Below, one piece after another: positions 1-6,345 of a stretch of 6,487 nucleotides of DNA. This DNA is from Oscillospiraceae bacterium (GTDB lineage Bacteria; Bacillota; Clostridia; Oscillospirales; Ruminococcaceae), in the NCBI GenBank assembly GCA_029062865.1, contig JAIDPG010000353.1, forward strand, positions 1 to 6,487. The letters run 5' to 3'. The notes under the pieces were generated by a model. The model was not told where the DNA came from and ran no database searches. It worked only from the letters and a program-made list of their open reading frames with translations. Made by a program: the position numbers and the translations under genes. Each line of letters begins with the position of its first letter. Position 1 is the stretch's first letter.

Positions 1-2
1 AT

Positions 3-95
3 GTTTATATAGGGGATATTTTCGGCATTTTTATAAACTCCGCGTTATATTTCGACAAAATTCGCCTCAACGTATTCCCGATTTACAGAAAATGA
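3..95 (+). CDS. possible 3' end of an upstream gene (partial)
   Basis: The reading frame that begins at base 3 stays open for 30 codons and ends in TGA at 93-95. Its translation has a plausible protein character: it includes GDIFGIF and LNVFPIYRK, with alternating hydrophobic and charged residues. If real, it is the C-terminus of a protein whose start lies outside the window. I do not recognise the family. A competing open frame runs from base 2 to a TAA at 176-178, directly before the next gene, but it is rich in Arg and has less typical codons. The stretch is clearly more AT-rich than the rest of the window, so it could also be plain intergenic DNA. Low certainty. Confidence 0.25.
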   Translation, partial: VYIGDIFGIFINSALYFDKIRLNVFPIYRK

Positions 96-179
96 CAGAA
101 ATTGCCAAAGCCGGGGAAAAGCCGATTGAAACTAAAGGGCGTTCCCCAAAATCGACGAACAAGAGAAAGGTGCTTTAAA

Positions 180-1487
180 ATGAAGAAAAAGCAATTGACG
201 AAAATTATCAAAGCAGGCGCGGCGGTTTTGCTTGCGGGCGCGCTTTGCGGATGCTCGGTCAAGTTCGGCACGAAAAAGCAGCCGAAGCCCAACAAGGTTG
301 TAGCCCACGCTACGGGGGGCGACAACATCGAGGATATGAATATAACCTACGAGCGCTTCCGGAAGGAATATTGGTACGTGCTCGCGAAAAGCGACATTCA
401 CGACGACACGAACCTCGACGAATATATGGACGCGCAGTGCAAGGCGCAGAGAGGCAAGGCTATTCAGTATCTTATCAACGAGCAGGTGATTATGACCAAA
501 GCCAAGGAGCTCGGTGTGTTCGAGCTCACCGCGGAGGAGCAGGCTGAGGTCGACAAGGACTACGAGGAAATGGTTGCCGCCGAAATTCAGGCGCAGGCGG
601 ACGCGGTCGTTACGGAGATGACGCTCGCGGCGATTGAGGAGGCGAACAGCAACGGCACCGAAATAGCGCTTCCCGAGCTCTCCGACGAGGAAAAGGAAGC
701 CCTCGGGAAGGAGCGCTTTGAGAAAAATCTTGAGGAATGCGGAATGACCTATGACGATCTGAAATGGTGGGCGCAGACCAGCCGCATTGCCGACAAGGTT
801 TACGACTCGGTTGTCGCGGACGTTACACAGGCGGACATCGACGCTGAGTATGCCGCGCTTCTCGCCGAGGCAAAGGAGTTCTACAACGACAGCATTTCCA
901 ACTTCTTCCAGGTCGGCTATGGCGACGTGTGGCTCCCGGACGATGCGCGCTTGATAAAGCACGTTCTGCTGGGCTTTGACGAAGAGACGCAGCAGCAAAT
1001 CTACAATCTCCGTCAGGATTTCAAGAACACCGACGCGAACAAGCTTCGCGAGGAAGCCGCGGCGGCTCTTGAGGAAAAGACCGCGGAGGTTCAGCAGAAG
1101 CTCGACGACGGCGCGAAGCTCGATGATATTATCACGGAATACACCGCGGACAAGTCGGGCTGGGAGGCGTATCCCAACGGCTACACGGTCGTTCCGAACG
1201 ACACACGCTGGATGGACGAGTTCACAAAGGGTGCGTTCGAGCTTGAAAACATAGGCGACAGAACGGTTGTTGTTACGGACTACGGCGTGCATATAATGGT
1301 ATACGCGGGCAACGCGAAGGTTGATACCATGGAAAAATACAAGGATATGATAAAGACCAATCTCCAAAACAAGAAATATTCGGCAACTGTTGACAGCTGG
1401 ATTACGGAATACGCATACGAGATAGACTACGAGACGCTCCGCATTGACGATCCCAATGCAACCGCAAGCACGGAGACAGAGGGATAA
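180..1487 (+). CDS. PpiC/PrsA-type peptidyl-prolyl isomerase lipoprotein (foldase)
   Basis: This 435-residue protein is predicted to be a membrane-anchored foldase on the outer face of the cytoplasmic membrane, helping exported proteins fold through cis-trans isomerisation of prolyl bonds. The N-terminus has a Lys-rich start (MKKKQLTK), a hydrophobic core (residues about 12-22) and a lipobox LCGC, with Cys25 as the likely lipidated residue. Residues about 50-240 are an acidic, helical SurA/PrsA-like N-terminal chaperone region. Residues about 255-375 resemble a parvulin domain: IKHVLL (His261) matches the first strand of the family and DYGVHIMVY (His371) the last. The usual GG(D)LGW loop is replaced by a divergent SGWEAYPNGY segment, and about 50 mostly helical residues separate the first strand from the rest. 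I chose ATG 180 because AGAAAGG lies 9 bases upstream and the signal peptide starts there; an in-frame TTG at 102 would add a charged leader with no role. The family is fairly sure; catalytic activity is not certain. Confidence 0.92.
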   Translation: MKKKQLTKIIKAGAAVLLAGALCGCSVKFGTKKQPKPNKVVAHATGGDNIEDMNITYERFRKEYWYVLAKSDIHDDTNLDEYMDAQCKAQRGKAIQYLINEQVIMTKAKELGVFELTAEEQAEVDKDYEEMVAAEIQAQADAVVTEMTLAAIEEANSNGTEIALPELSDEEKEALGKERFEKNLEECGMTYDDLKWWAQTSRIADKVYDSVVADVTQADIDAEYAALLAEAKEFYNDSISNFFQVGYGDVWLPDDARLIKHVLLGFDEETQQQIYNLRQDFKNTDANKLREEAAAALEEKTAEVQQKLDDGAKLDDIITEYTADKSGWEAYPNGYTVVPNDTRWMDEFTKGAFELENIGDRTVVVTDYGVHIMVYAGNAKVDTMEKYKDMIKTNLQNKKYSATVDSWITEYAYEIDYETLRIDDPNATASTETEG

Positions 1488-1512
1488 CAGCTTGAAAATT
1501 GAGCCAAGAATT

Positions 1513-1766
1513 TGAGAGCCTGTTTAGTATCTCGACGTGCGCAGATCGCGCAGCGGATCTTTCGCCAAACGACGGCAACAGGATGTTGCTGCAGTCGCAA
1601 CAAAGTCGGCGACACGATGTCGCCAACCAAAAGCGACAGGCGGCAATTTTGCGCGGAAAACCTTCGGTTTACCTGGAATACTGTATGTACTTCAAGCAAA
1701 ATTGCCTGAGTATGGCGGAAAAGACGCAAGCGATATGTGTGCGGCGAGATGCTAAACAGGCTCTGA
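1513..1766. mobile_element. MITE-like palindromic element with terminal inverted repeats
   Basis: A non-coding 250-bp element (1515-1764) fills the gap between two genes. Its ends are inverted repeats: AGAGCCTGTTTAGTATCTCG at 1515-1534 and its complement at 1745-1764, with one mismatch in 20. Looser pairing continues to about 36 bp. Inside are nested stems: an 11-bp perfect pair GGCAATTTTGC 1642-1652 / 1696-1706 enclosing AAACC-TTC-GGTTT (1658-1670), GGCGAC 1608-1613 / GTCGCC 1619-1624, TGTTGC 1584-1589 / GCAACA 1597-1602, and TGCGC 1538-1542 / GCGCA 1548-1552. If the ends are set at GAGCCTG...CAGGCTC, a 3-bp direct repeat TGA flanks the element (1513-1515 and 1764-1766). Ends beginning GAGCC with a TNA-type 3-bp duplication recall the IS1031 group of the IS5 family, from memory. 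No transposase is present, so it would need one in trans. Short open frames inside are composition artefacts. A structured RNA repeat is the main alternative. Confidence 0.72.
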
Positions 1767-1784
1767 GAAAGGACGCAAATCGAA

Positions 1785-3089
1785 ATGATAAATACACCGA
1801 TCTGTAATTTTCTTGAAAAATACACCGCCGATAACCGCCTGCGACTGCATATGCCGGGGCACAACGGCGAGTTCCCGCACGATATCACCGAGGTGTTCGG
1901 CGCGGACAGCCTGTACGACTCCGACAAGAGCGGCGGGATAATCACGGCAAGCGAAGCGATAGCCGCGGAGCTTTTCGGCGCGAAAAAGACGTTTTATTCC
2001 TGCGAGGGAAGCACGCTTGCCATTCAGGCGGGGCTTGCGGCGTTAAAGGCGAAGGGCTGCAAGGTCGTTGCCGCATCGCGCTATTCGCACCGCTCGTTTG
2101 CGAGCGCCTGCGCGGCGCTTCAGCTTGGGATAAAGTGGCTTTACCCGGAGGAATATCTTTCGGCGAACGTAAAGTACGACGCGCGGGCTTTGGTCGGCGC
2201 GGACGCGCTTTTCATAACGAATGTCGACTATTATGGCGGAACGTGGCAGTTTGTTAATCCGAAAGTCCCGACGCTTATCGACAACGCGCACGGCGCGTAT
2301 CTGAAATTCATAAACAAGAGGATCTTCGGCACGGAGTATCTCCACCCGCTGGAGCTCGGCTTTCCGCTGATGAGCGCGGAAAGCGCTCACAAAACGCTCC
2401 CCGTGCTGACGGGAGGCGCGTATCTGCATTTCTCCGAGGGCGCGGACTATTCGCGCGGCAAGGAATTTATGTCGATGTTCGGTTCGTCGAGTCCGTCGTA
2501 TCTGATCCTGGAGAGCCTCGACCGCTTCAACGGGCTTCTCGGGCAGAACATACAGTTCGTGAACAACGCATGTGAGGCGGTCGCGGAGGTGAAGCAGGAT
2601 CTTGAGACCGTCGGCGTGCCGATGCGCAAAAGCGATCCGCTGCGCATAACGATAAACGCTCGCGAGTGCGGCATGAGCGGCTATGAATACGCCGCGGCGC
2701 TTCGCCTGAACGGCGTTGAGCCCGAAATGGCTGACGACAACTACGTCGTGCTGATGTTCTCGGCGGCGACTACTCTTGAGGACTGCGAGCGCGCGGAAAT
2801 GGCGGTGAAGTTCGTGTTGACGAGAACGCCGCTCCCGCTCGTGAAATTCCCGCCCATCAAGGCGGCGCAGGGTATGCCGATGTGGGAGGCGATGTTCAAG
2901 CCGCGCAAGCTCGTGCCGATAGAAGCGGCGCGCGGCGAGGTCTGCGCGGAGATGAAGTCCGTCTGCCCGCCGGGAATACCGCTGATTTTCCCCGGAGAGA
3001 TAATCGACCACACGACCGCCGAGATTTTAAAGGCTCGCGGCATCAACAAGATACATATCGTAATGCGCGACCCTATGGCGGCGTATTGA
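1785..3089 (+). CDS. Orn/Lys/Arg decarboxylase-family PLP-dependent enzyme (group III, AAT fold)
   Basis: This 434-residue cytoplasmic protein belongs to the fold-type I PLP family of bacterial ornithine, lysine and arginine decarboxylases. Motifs in order are HMPGHNG (22-28; usually HMPGHKG), the cofactor-phosphate loop EGST (74-77), DNAHGAY (Asp166 for the pyridine nitrogen, His169; usually DEAHGAH), and SAHKTLPVLTGG with the probable Schiff-base Lys203. The C-terminal part carries PPGIPLIFPGEII, typical of the family's small domain. At 434 residues it is shorter than the roughly 480-residue Firmicutes members I recall and far shorter than the 700-residue enterobacterial enzymes, so it lacks their wing domain. 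The start is fixed: an in-frame stop lies at 1764-1766 and GAAAGGA (1767-1773) is 11 bases upstream of the ATG. Its stop is one base before the next gene's ATG, suggesting translational coupling. The substrate cannot be read from sequence; polyamine or cadaverine synthesis is the family's usual role. The Glu-to-Asn change in the DEAHG motif makes a different activity possible. Confidence 0.92.
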   Translation: MINTPICNFLEKYTADNRLRLHMPGHNGEFPHDITEVFGADSLYDSDKSGGIITASEAIAAELFGAKKTFYSCEGSTLAIQAGLAALKAKGCKVVAASRYSHRSFASACAALQLGIKWLYPEEYLSANVKYDARALVGADALFITNVDYYGGTWQFVNPKVPTLIDNAHGAYLKFINKRIFGTEYLHPLELGFPLMSAESAHKTLPVLTGGAYLHFSEGADYSRGKEFMSMFGSSSPSYLILESLDRFNGLLGQNIQFVNNACEAVAEVKQDLETVGVPMRKSDPLRITINARECGMSGYEYAAALRLNGVEPEMADDNYVVLMFSAATTLEDCERAEMAVKFVLTRTPLPLVKFPPIKAAQGMPMWEAMFKPRKLVPIEAARGEVCAEMKSVCPPGIPLIFPGEIIDHTTAEILKARGINKIHIVMRDPMAAY

Positions 3090-3090
3090 T

Positions 3091-3435
3091 ATGGCAGTCC
3101 GTAAAAAGAGCCGCAGAAAGCTCGTCCACGGCGGGAAAAGCTATGTCTGGTATATTCTCGCGGGCGACCGCGATTATTGGACGCATTATTACACCAACTT
3201 ATGGGAAACGCCGTTTCTGCACATCATCTCCGAGGACAAAACGCTTATCCTCACTATCCCACTGGACGTTCCGAAGCCCTACGCCATAAGCAAGGGGCGG
3301 GCGTTTCGGGGCGGCAAGACGAGCGGCTGCTGGGAGGGACATTTTCTGCCATTTTTATTGCCCAAGGCGATAACCCCGAAAATTGTCGCGGATATCATCG
3401 ATTGGGCGGAGCGCGGCGAGGACGCACTCAAATGA
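3091..3435 (+). CDS. small hypothetical protein, tandem paralogue copy 1
   Basis: This 114-residue soluble protein has no signal peptide or membrane segment. It has a very basic start (VRKKSRRK), then GGKSYVWYI, a loop rich in Trp and Tyr (about 26-39), FLHIISEDKTLILTIPL (42-58), a Gly/Lys stretch with SGCW (78-81), and a helical-looking end containing ITPKIVADIIDWAERGE. Copy 2 downstream repeats this plan, matching at about 77 of 94 aligned residues by hand count, so selection on protein sequence is likely. It begins one base after the decarboxylase stop and has no evident Shine-Dalgarno sequence, which points to coupled translation. The pattern of basic start, GK-Y-W, S-DK and G-W near a C-terminal W helix recalls uncharacterised roughly 100-residue Firmicutes proteins, but I cannot name a family. 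The fold may be a small beta barrel (inference). Function unknown. Confidence 0.8.
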   Translation: MAVRKKSRRKLVHGGKSYVWYILAGDRDYWTHYYTNLWETPFLHIISEDKTLILTIPLDVPKPYAISKGRAFRGGKTSGCWEGHFLPFLLPKAITPKIVADIIDWAERGEDALK

Positions 3436-3454
3436 TGGTTTATTAAGGAGAAAA

Positions 3455-3784
3455 ATGGTTCGTAAAAAAAACCGCAGGAAAATAGTCCGCGGCGGCAAAA
3501 GCTATGTCTGGTACATTCTTGAGGTCGAAACGCTGTTTCTGCACATCATCTCCGAGGACAAAACGCTTATCCTCACGATCCCGCTGAACGCCCCGAAGCC
3601 TTACGTCGTAAGCAAAGGACGGGTGTTTCAGGGCAGTAAGAGGAGCGGCTGCTGGGAGCGGTATTATCTGCCGTTTGTGCTGCCCAAGGCGATAACCCCG
3701 AAAACCGTCGCGGATATTATCGATTGGGCGGAGCGCGGCGAGGACGCCGTTAAAACGCAGTACGGCGGGGAAGTTCTCTTTTAG
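3455..3784 (+). CDS. small hypothetical protein, tandem paralogue copy 2
   Basis: This 109-residue paralogue of the preceding gene starts 20 bases after that gene's stop codon. I chose ATG 3455 because AAGGAG (3445-3450) sits just upstream and because MVRKKNRRK then aligns with the start of copy 1; a longer frame opening at 3383 would run through copy 1. Relative to copy 1 it lacks 13 residues after GGKSYVWYIL (the Trp/Tyr-rich loop) and has a longer tail (TQYGGEVLF) after ERGEDAVK. The shared blocks FLHIISEDKTLILTIPL, SGCWE, LPKAITPK and VADIIDWAERGEDA are nearly identical. Unlike copy 1 it has its own strong ribosome binding site, so it may be made at a higher level. Its last 35 bases overlap the 3' end of the oppositely transcribed PH-domain gene. 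No transmembrane segment or known motif is visible. Function unknown. Confidence 0.8.
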   Translation: MVRKKNRRKIVRGGKSYVWYILEVETLFLHIISEDKTLILTIPLNAPKPYVVSKGRVFQGSKRSGCWERYYLPFVLPKAITPKTVADIIDWAERGEDAVKTQYGGEVLF

Positions 3785-4958
3785 GGATCTGCCGCGCGGT
3801 ATATCGCCTGTCCCCGACGACTGCGATTTTTCGATTGCACAAGCCCGTTCGCTTTTGGAATATGCTTTGAGTTGACGTTGACAGCGTGACAGCATATTTC
3901 GGAAAAACGGCGGTGTAAAGCCGCAGACCGCGTCTTGCAGCAACGGCGGCGAACTCTCCGGAAAGCGCGAGCCCCGAGCGGCCCATATACAAAAGGTACA
4001 GCACGATCGCGTACAAATTAACGAAAATCCCGCAGTACAACGCGATTTTCAGCAGCTCTGAATGTTTGAGGCGATACGCCGCGAAAAGAGCAGCGGCGAA
4101 CACCCCGAGCCACGAAAGCGGCGCGAGAATATGCCCGAAAAACGCGCGCTTCGGCGATGCGACGCGGTTTTTCGGCAGCTTAAATCTGCAGAGAGCTTTG
4201 AGCGTTTTCGGGAGCATATCGCGCTTGACGCATGGGCAGATCATCACCCCGTGCAGATAAATCGGCGCGCGGCGCGTCACAAGCGAGGTCAGCGTTTCCA
4301 CGCGGACGGCGGCGGAATTTGGGACAAGCGCGTGCTCATATAATGTAAAAACGCCGCTTGTTATTATCAAAGCGTGCCGACCGATTTCGCTCGTGAACAC
4401 ACGAAACCGTGACAGCCGCAGGAGCTTTTTGATATAAGCGAAAACCCACGCCCCAAGCGCGAAAACGGCAATGGTTATCGCGATTTTGGGGATCGTTATT
4501 TTGAAGAAGTTCAGCGCTCTTTCAAGGTCGTTGGCGGTGTTTGTAAGTGCGGTTATCACGCGGTCGAAATACTCCCCGCCGAACACCGCGGAGACACGTC
4601 TTAATGCGGCGGAGAACACGAACAGCCCGCCGAGCGCACGAGTGTCGACAAACGCCCCGAACGCTGTCTCGAGAAAGCGCGGTGTGATCGATTTTTCGCG
4701 GATTTGCGGCATTAAAGGCAGCGGTTCGTTTTTCGAGAGGAAAAACACAAGCTTCCCGCCAAGCGTGAAAACAGTCACCTCTTTCGCGTGAAGGAGCCGC
4801 ATAACAAGTGTTCTCCGCACAGTAACTCTCACAATCGAAGAGCGGGGCAGAACGCTCACGCGTCTGATAATCAAGCCTTTTCTAAGGCGGACTTCCGTTT
4901 CGGAAATTTCAAGCTCCGCAAAAATTCTGCGGAGAATATAATACAATAATAAACTCAT
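3750..4958 (-). CDS. YdbT-like membrane protein with three bacterial PH (bPH2) domains
   Basis: This 402-residue membrane protein alternates PH-like beta domains with membrane helices. Domain 1 (about 10-80) shows the bPH2 pattern: ELEISETEVRLRKGLIIRR, then PRSSIVRVTVRRTLVMRLL and VTVFT. A hydrophobic stretch at about 108-125 and a clear membrane helix at about 156-176 precede domain 2 (about 180-250). A helical pair (about 282-298 and 303-324) precedes domain 3 (about 326-397), where ALSGEFAAVAARRGLRL and QSIFQKRTGLCNRKIAV match the repeat. In other Firmicutes such proteins are YdbT-like; the molecular role is poorly known. B. subtilis YdbT (about 490 residues, recalled) has an extra helix pair before its first domain, which is absent here. 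The start cannot move upstream, since an in-frame TAA lies 9 bases before the ATG, with AAGGA close by. The gene converges on small-protein copy 2 with a 35-bp overlap and diverges from glmU. Confidence 0.85.
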   Translation of the reverse strand: MSLLLYYILRRIFAELEISETEVRLRKGLIIRRVSVLPRSSIVRVTVRRTLVMRLLHAKEVTVFTLGGKLVFFLSKNEPLPLMPQIREKSITPRFLETAFGAFVDTRALGGLFVFSAALRRVSAVFGGEYFDRVITALTNTANDLERALNFFKITIPKIAITIAVFALGAWVFAYIKKLLRLSRFRVFTSEIGRHALIITSGVFTLYEHALVPNSAAVRVETLTSLVTRRAPIYLHGVMICPCVKRDMLPKTLKALCRFKLPKNRVASPKRAFFGHILAPLSWLGVFAAALFAAYRLKHSELLKIALYCGIFVNLYAIVLYLLYMGRSGLALSGEFAAVAARRGLRLYTAVFPKYAVTLSTSTQSIFQKRTGLCNRKIAVVGDRRYTARQIPKRELPRRTAF

Positions 4959-4983
4959 AATTCCTTAAAAGCGAGGTAATTTT
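4937..4983 (+). promoter_or_regulatory. candidate glmU -10 box and leader within the divergent gene start
   Basis: A perfect TATAAT lies at 4937-4942 on the + strand, 41 bases before the glmU ATG, followed by an AT-rich leader and the ribosome binding site GAGGT (4973-4977). The gap between the two divergent genes is only 25 bp, so the glmU promoter must lie either within the first codons of the PH-domain gene or further away. No good -35 box is found at 15-19 bp spacing, and the same bases encode a Tyr-Tyr-Ile run on the other strand, so the box may be chance. The - strand ribosome binding site AAGGA of the PH gene lies in the same gap. Confidence 0.35.
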
Positions 4984-6345
4984 ATGACGACAGGGTGTGT
5001 TATTCTGGCAGGCGGCGAGGGCAAGCGAATGAAGTCCGAGCGCCCGAAGGTGTTGTGCGAGGTGCTGAAAAAGCCGATGCTCGGCTGGGTGCTGGACGCG
5101 GCGGAGGAGTTCGGGTTTGACAAAATCGGCGTGGTGACGGGCTTTAAGCGCGAGCTCACAGAAGATTATCTGAAAACCCGCGGCGATATTCCGACGTTCT
5201 TCCAGGAAAAACAGCTCGGCACGGGCGACGCGGTGAAGCAGGCGGCGGCGCTGATCTCCGACACGGACTGCGTCTGCGTGCTTTGCGGCGACGCGCCGTT
5301 TGTCGACGCGGAGACGCTCGGAAAGTCGCTTGAGCTCCACAAGGCAAGCGGCGCGGGAGTTACCGTCATCACCGCCGAGATCGCCGACCCTACTGGCTAC
5401 GGGCGGATAATCCGCGAAAACGGCAAATTCACCGCCATTCGCGAACAAAAGGATTGTTCCCCCGAGGAGGACAAAATATGCGAGGTAAATTCGGGCGCTT
5501 ATTGGTTTGACTCAAAGGCGCTTCTGGAGGCGCTGCCGAAGCTCACGGATAACAACGCGAACGGCGAGTTTTATCTCACGGACTGCGTTGAAATAATCGG
5601 AAACGCCGCGGCTTACAAAAGCGAACACCCGGATATCGTCCTCGGCGCGAACACGAGAAAGACGCTGCTGGAGCTCAACGAGCGCGCTCGGCAGGCGGTT
5701 TTCGAGCGGCTTATGGACGACGGTGTGAGCTTCACCACAACGGACGGAATAATCATTGGCGCGGACGTGAAGATCGGCGCTGACACGCTTATTCTCCCGA
5801 ACACTATAATCCTCGGCAAAACGGAAATCGGCAAGGGCTGCGAGATAGGAGCGAACTCGTATATCGAGAACTGCAAAATCGGCGACAACGTAACGCTCGA
5901 TAACGTCAAGGCTTGCGATTCGATAATCGAGGACGATGTGAAGATCGGCCCGTTTGCGCAGCTTCGCCCAGGCACGGTAATTCGGCGCGGCGTGAAGATC
6001 GGCGACTTTGTGGAGATAAAGAACAGCGACATCGGCGAAAACACCGCCGTCGCGCATCTTACATATCTCGGCGACAGCGACGTTGGGCGCGGCGTGAACT
6101 TCGGCTGCGGCTGCGTCACGGCGAATTATGACGGAGTACACAAATTCCGCACGGAGATAGGCTCTCACGCGTTTATTGGCTGCAATACGAACCTCATCGC
6201 GCCTGTAAAGATCGGCGAAAACGCCACGACCGCCGCGGGCTCGACGATAACAAAGGAAGTCCCCGCAAATTCGCTGGCGGTTGAGCGAGGGCAGACCCGG
6301 ATAATCGAGAACTGGCAGAAGAATTTTAAGAGGAAGAAGAAATAA
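4984..6345 (+). CDS. glmU: bifunctional N-acetylglucosamine-1-phosphate uridyltransferase / glucosamine-1-phosphate acetyltransferase
   Basis: GlmU catalyses the last two steps to UDP-N-acetylglucosamine in the cytoplasm: acetylation of glucosamine-1-phosphate with acetyl-CoA, then uridylyl transfer from UTP. The product feeds peptidoglycan and other glycans. The 453 residues match the family length (about 456 in E. coli). The N-terminal nucleotidyltransferase domain (1 to about 225) has LAGGEGKRM (8-16), PKVL with Lys22, GDAP with the metal-binding Asp103, EVNSG (Asn169) and the second metal ligand Asn223 in GANTR. A linker helix (about 226-245) leads to the left-handed beta-helix (about 246-440) made of hexapeptide repeats. 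Acetyltransferase residues are all present by alignment from memory: Arg328, Lys346, catalytic His358 in AHLTYLGD, Tyr361 and Asn381 in NYDG. The start is supported by GAGGT 6 bases upstream. The neighbour downstream is not visible; in Bacillus and many clostridia it is prs. No oddities beyond a basic tail (FKRKKK). Confidence 0.98.
   Translation: MTTGCVILAGGEGKRMKSERPKVLCEVLKKPMLGWVLDAAEEFGFDKIGVVTGFKRELTEDYLKTRGDIPTFFQEKQLGTGDAVKQAAALISDTDCVCVLCGDAPFVDAETLGKSLELHKASGAGVTVITAEIADPTGYGRIIRENGKFTAIREQKDCSPEEDKICEVNSGAYWFDSKALLEALPKLTDNNANGEFYLTDCVEIIGNAAAYKSEHPDIVLGANTRKTLLELNERARQAVFERLMDDGVSFTTTDGIIIGADVKIGADTLILPNTIILGKTEIGKGCEIGANSYIENCKIGDNVTLDNVKACDSIIEDDVKIGPFAQLRPGTVIRRGVKIGDFVEIKNSDIGENTAVAHLTYLGDSDVGRGVNFGCGCVTANYDGVHKFRTEIGSHAFIGCNTNLIAPVKIGENATTAAGSTITKEVPANSLAVERGQTRIIENWQKNFKRKKK

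Noticed and set aside
112..155. GGGGAA ... TTCCCC inverted repeat before the foldase gene as a terminator
   Set aside because: The stem is only 6 bp with a loop of about 23 bases and no T-tract follows.
102..179. In-frame upstream TTG start for the foldase gene
   Set aside because: It would put 26 charged residues before a clear lipoprotein signal peptide; ATG 180 has its own ribosome binding site.
132..1367. Long open frame on the - strand across the foldase gene
   Set aside because: It is antisense to a gene with clear signal peptide and domain matches; its translation is Arg/Val/Leu-rich without motifs, as expected of a GC-rich shadow frame.
1499..1807. Overlapping short open frames in the 1488-1784 gap
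   Set aside because: Several frames are open at once and none has protein-like motifs; the stretch is explained by the palindromic element.
2043..3011. Long - strand open frame across the decarboxylase gene
   Set aside because: It mirrors a strongly recognised enzyme gene and its product is Arg/His-rich with no motifs.
3785..3850. Terminator for the small-protein operon after 3784
   Set aside because: Only a weak hairpin around a T-run is visible, and the stretch is coding on the opposite strand.
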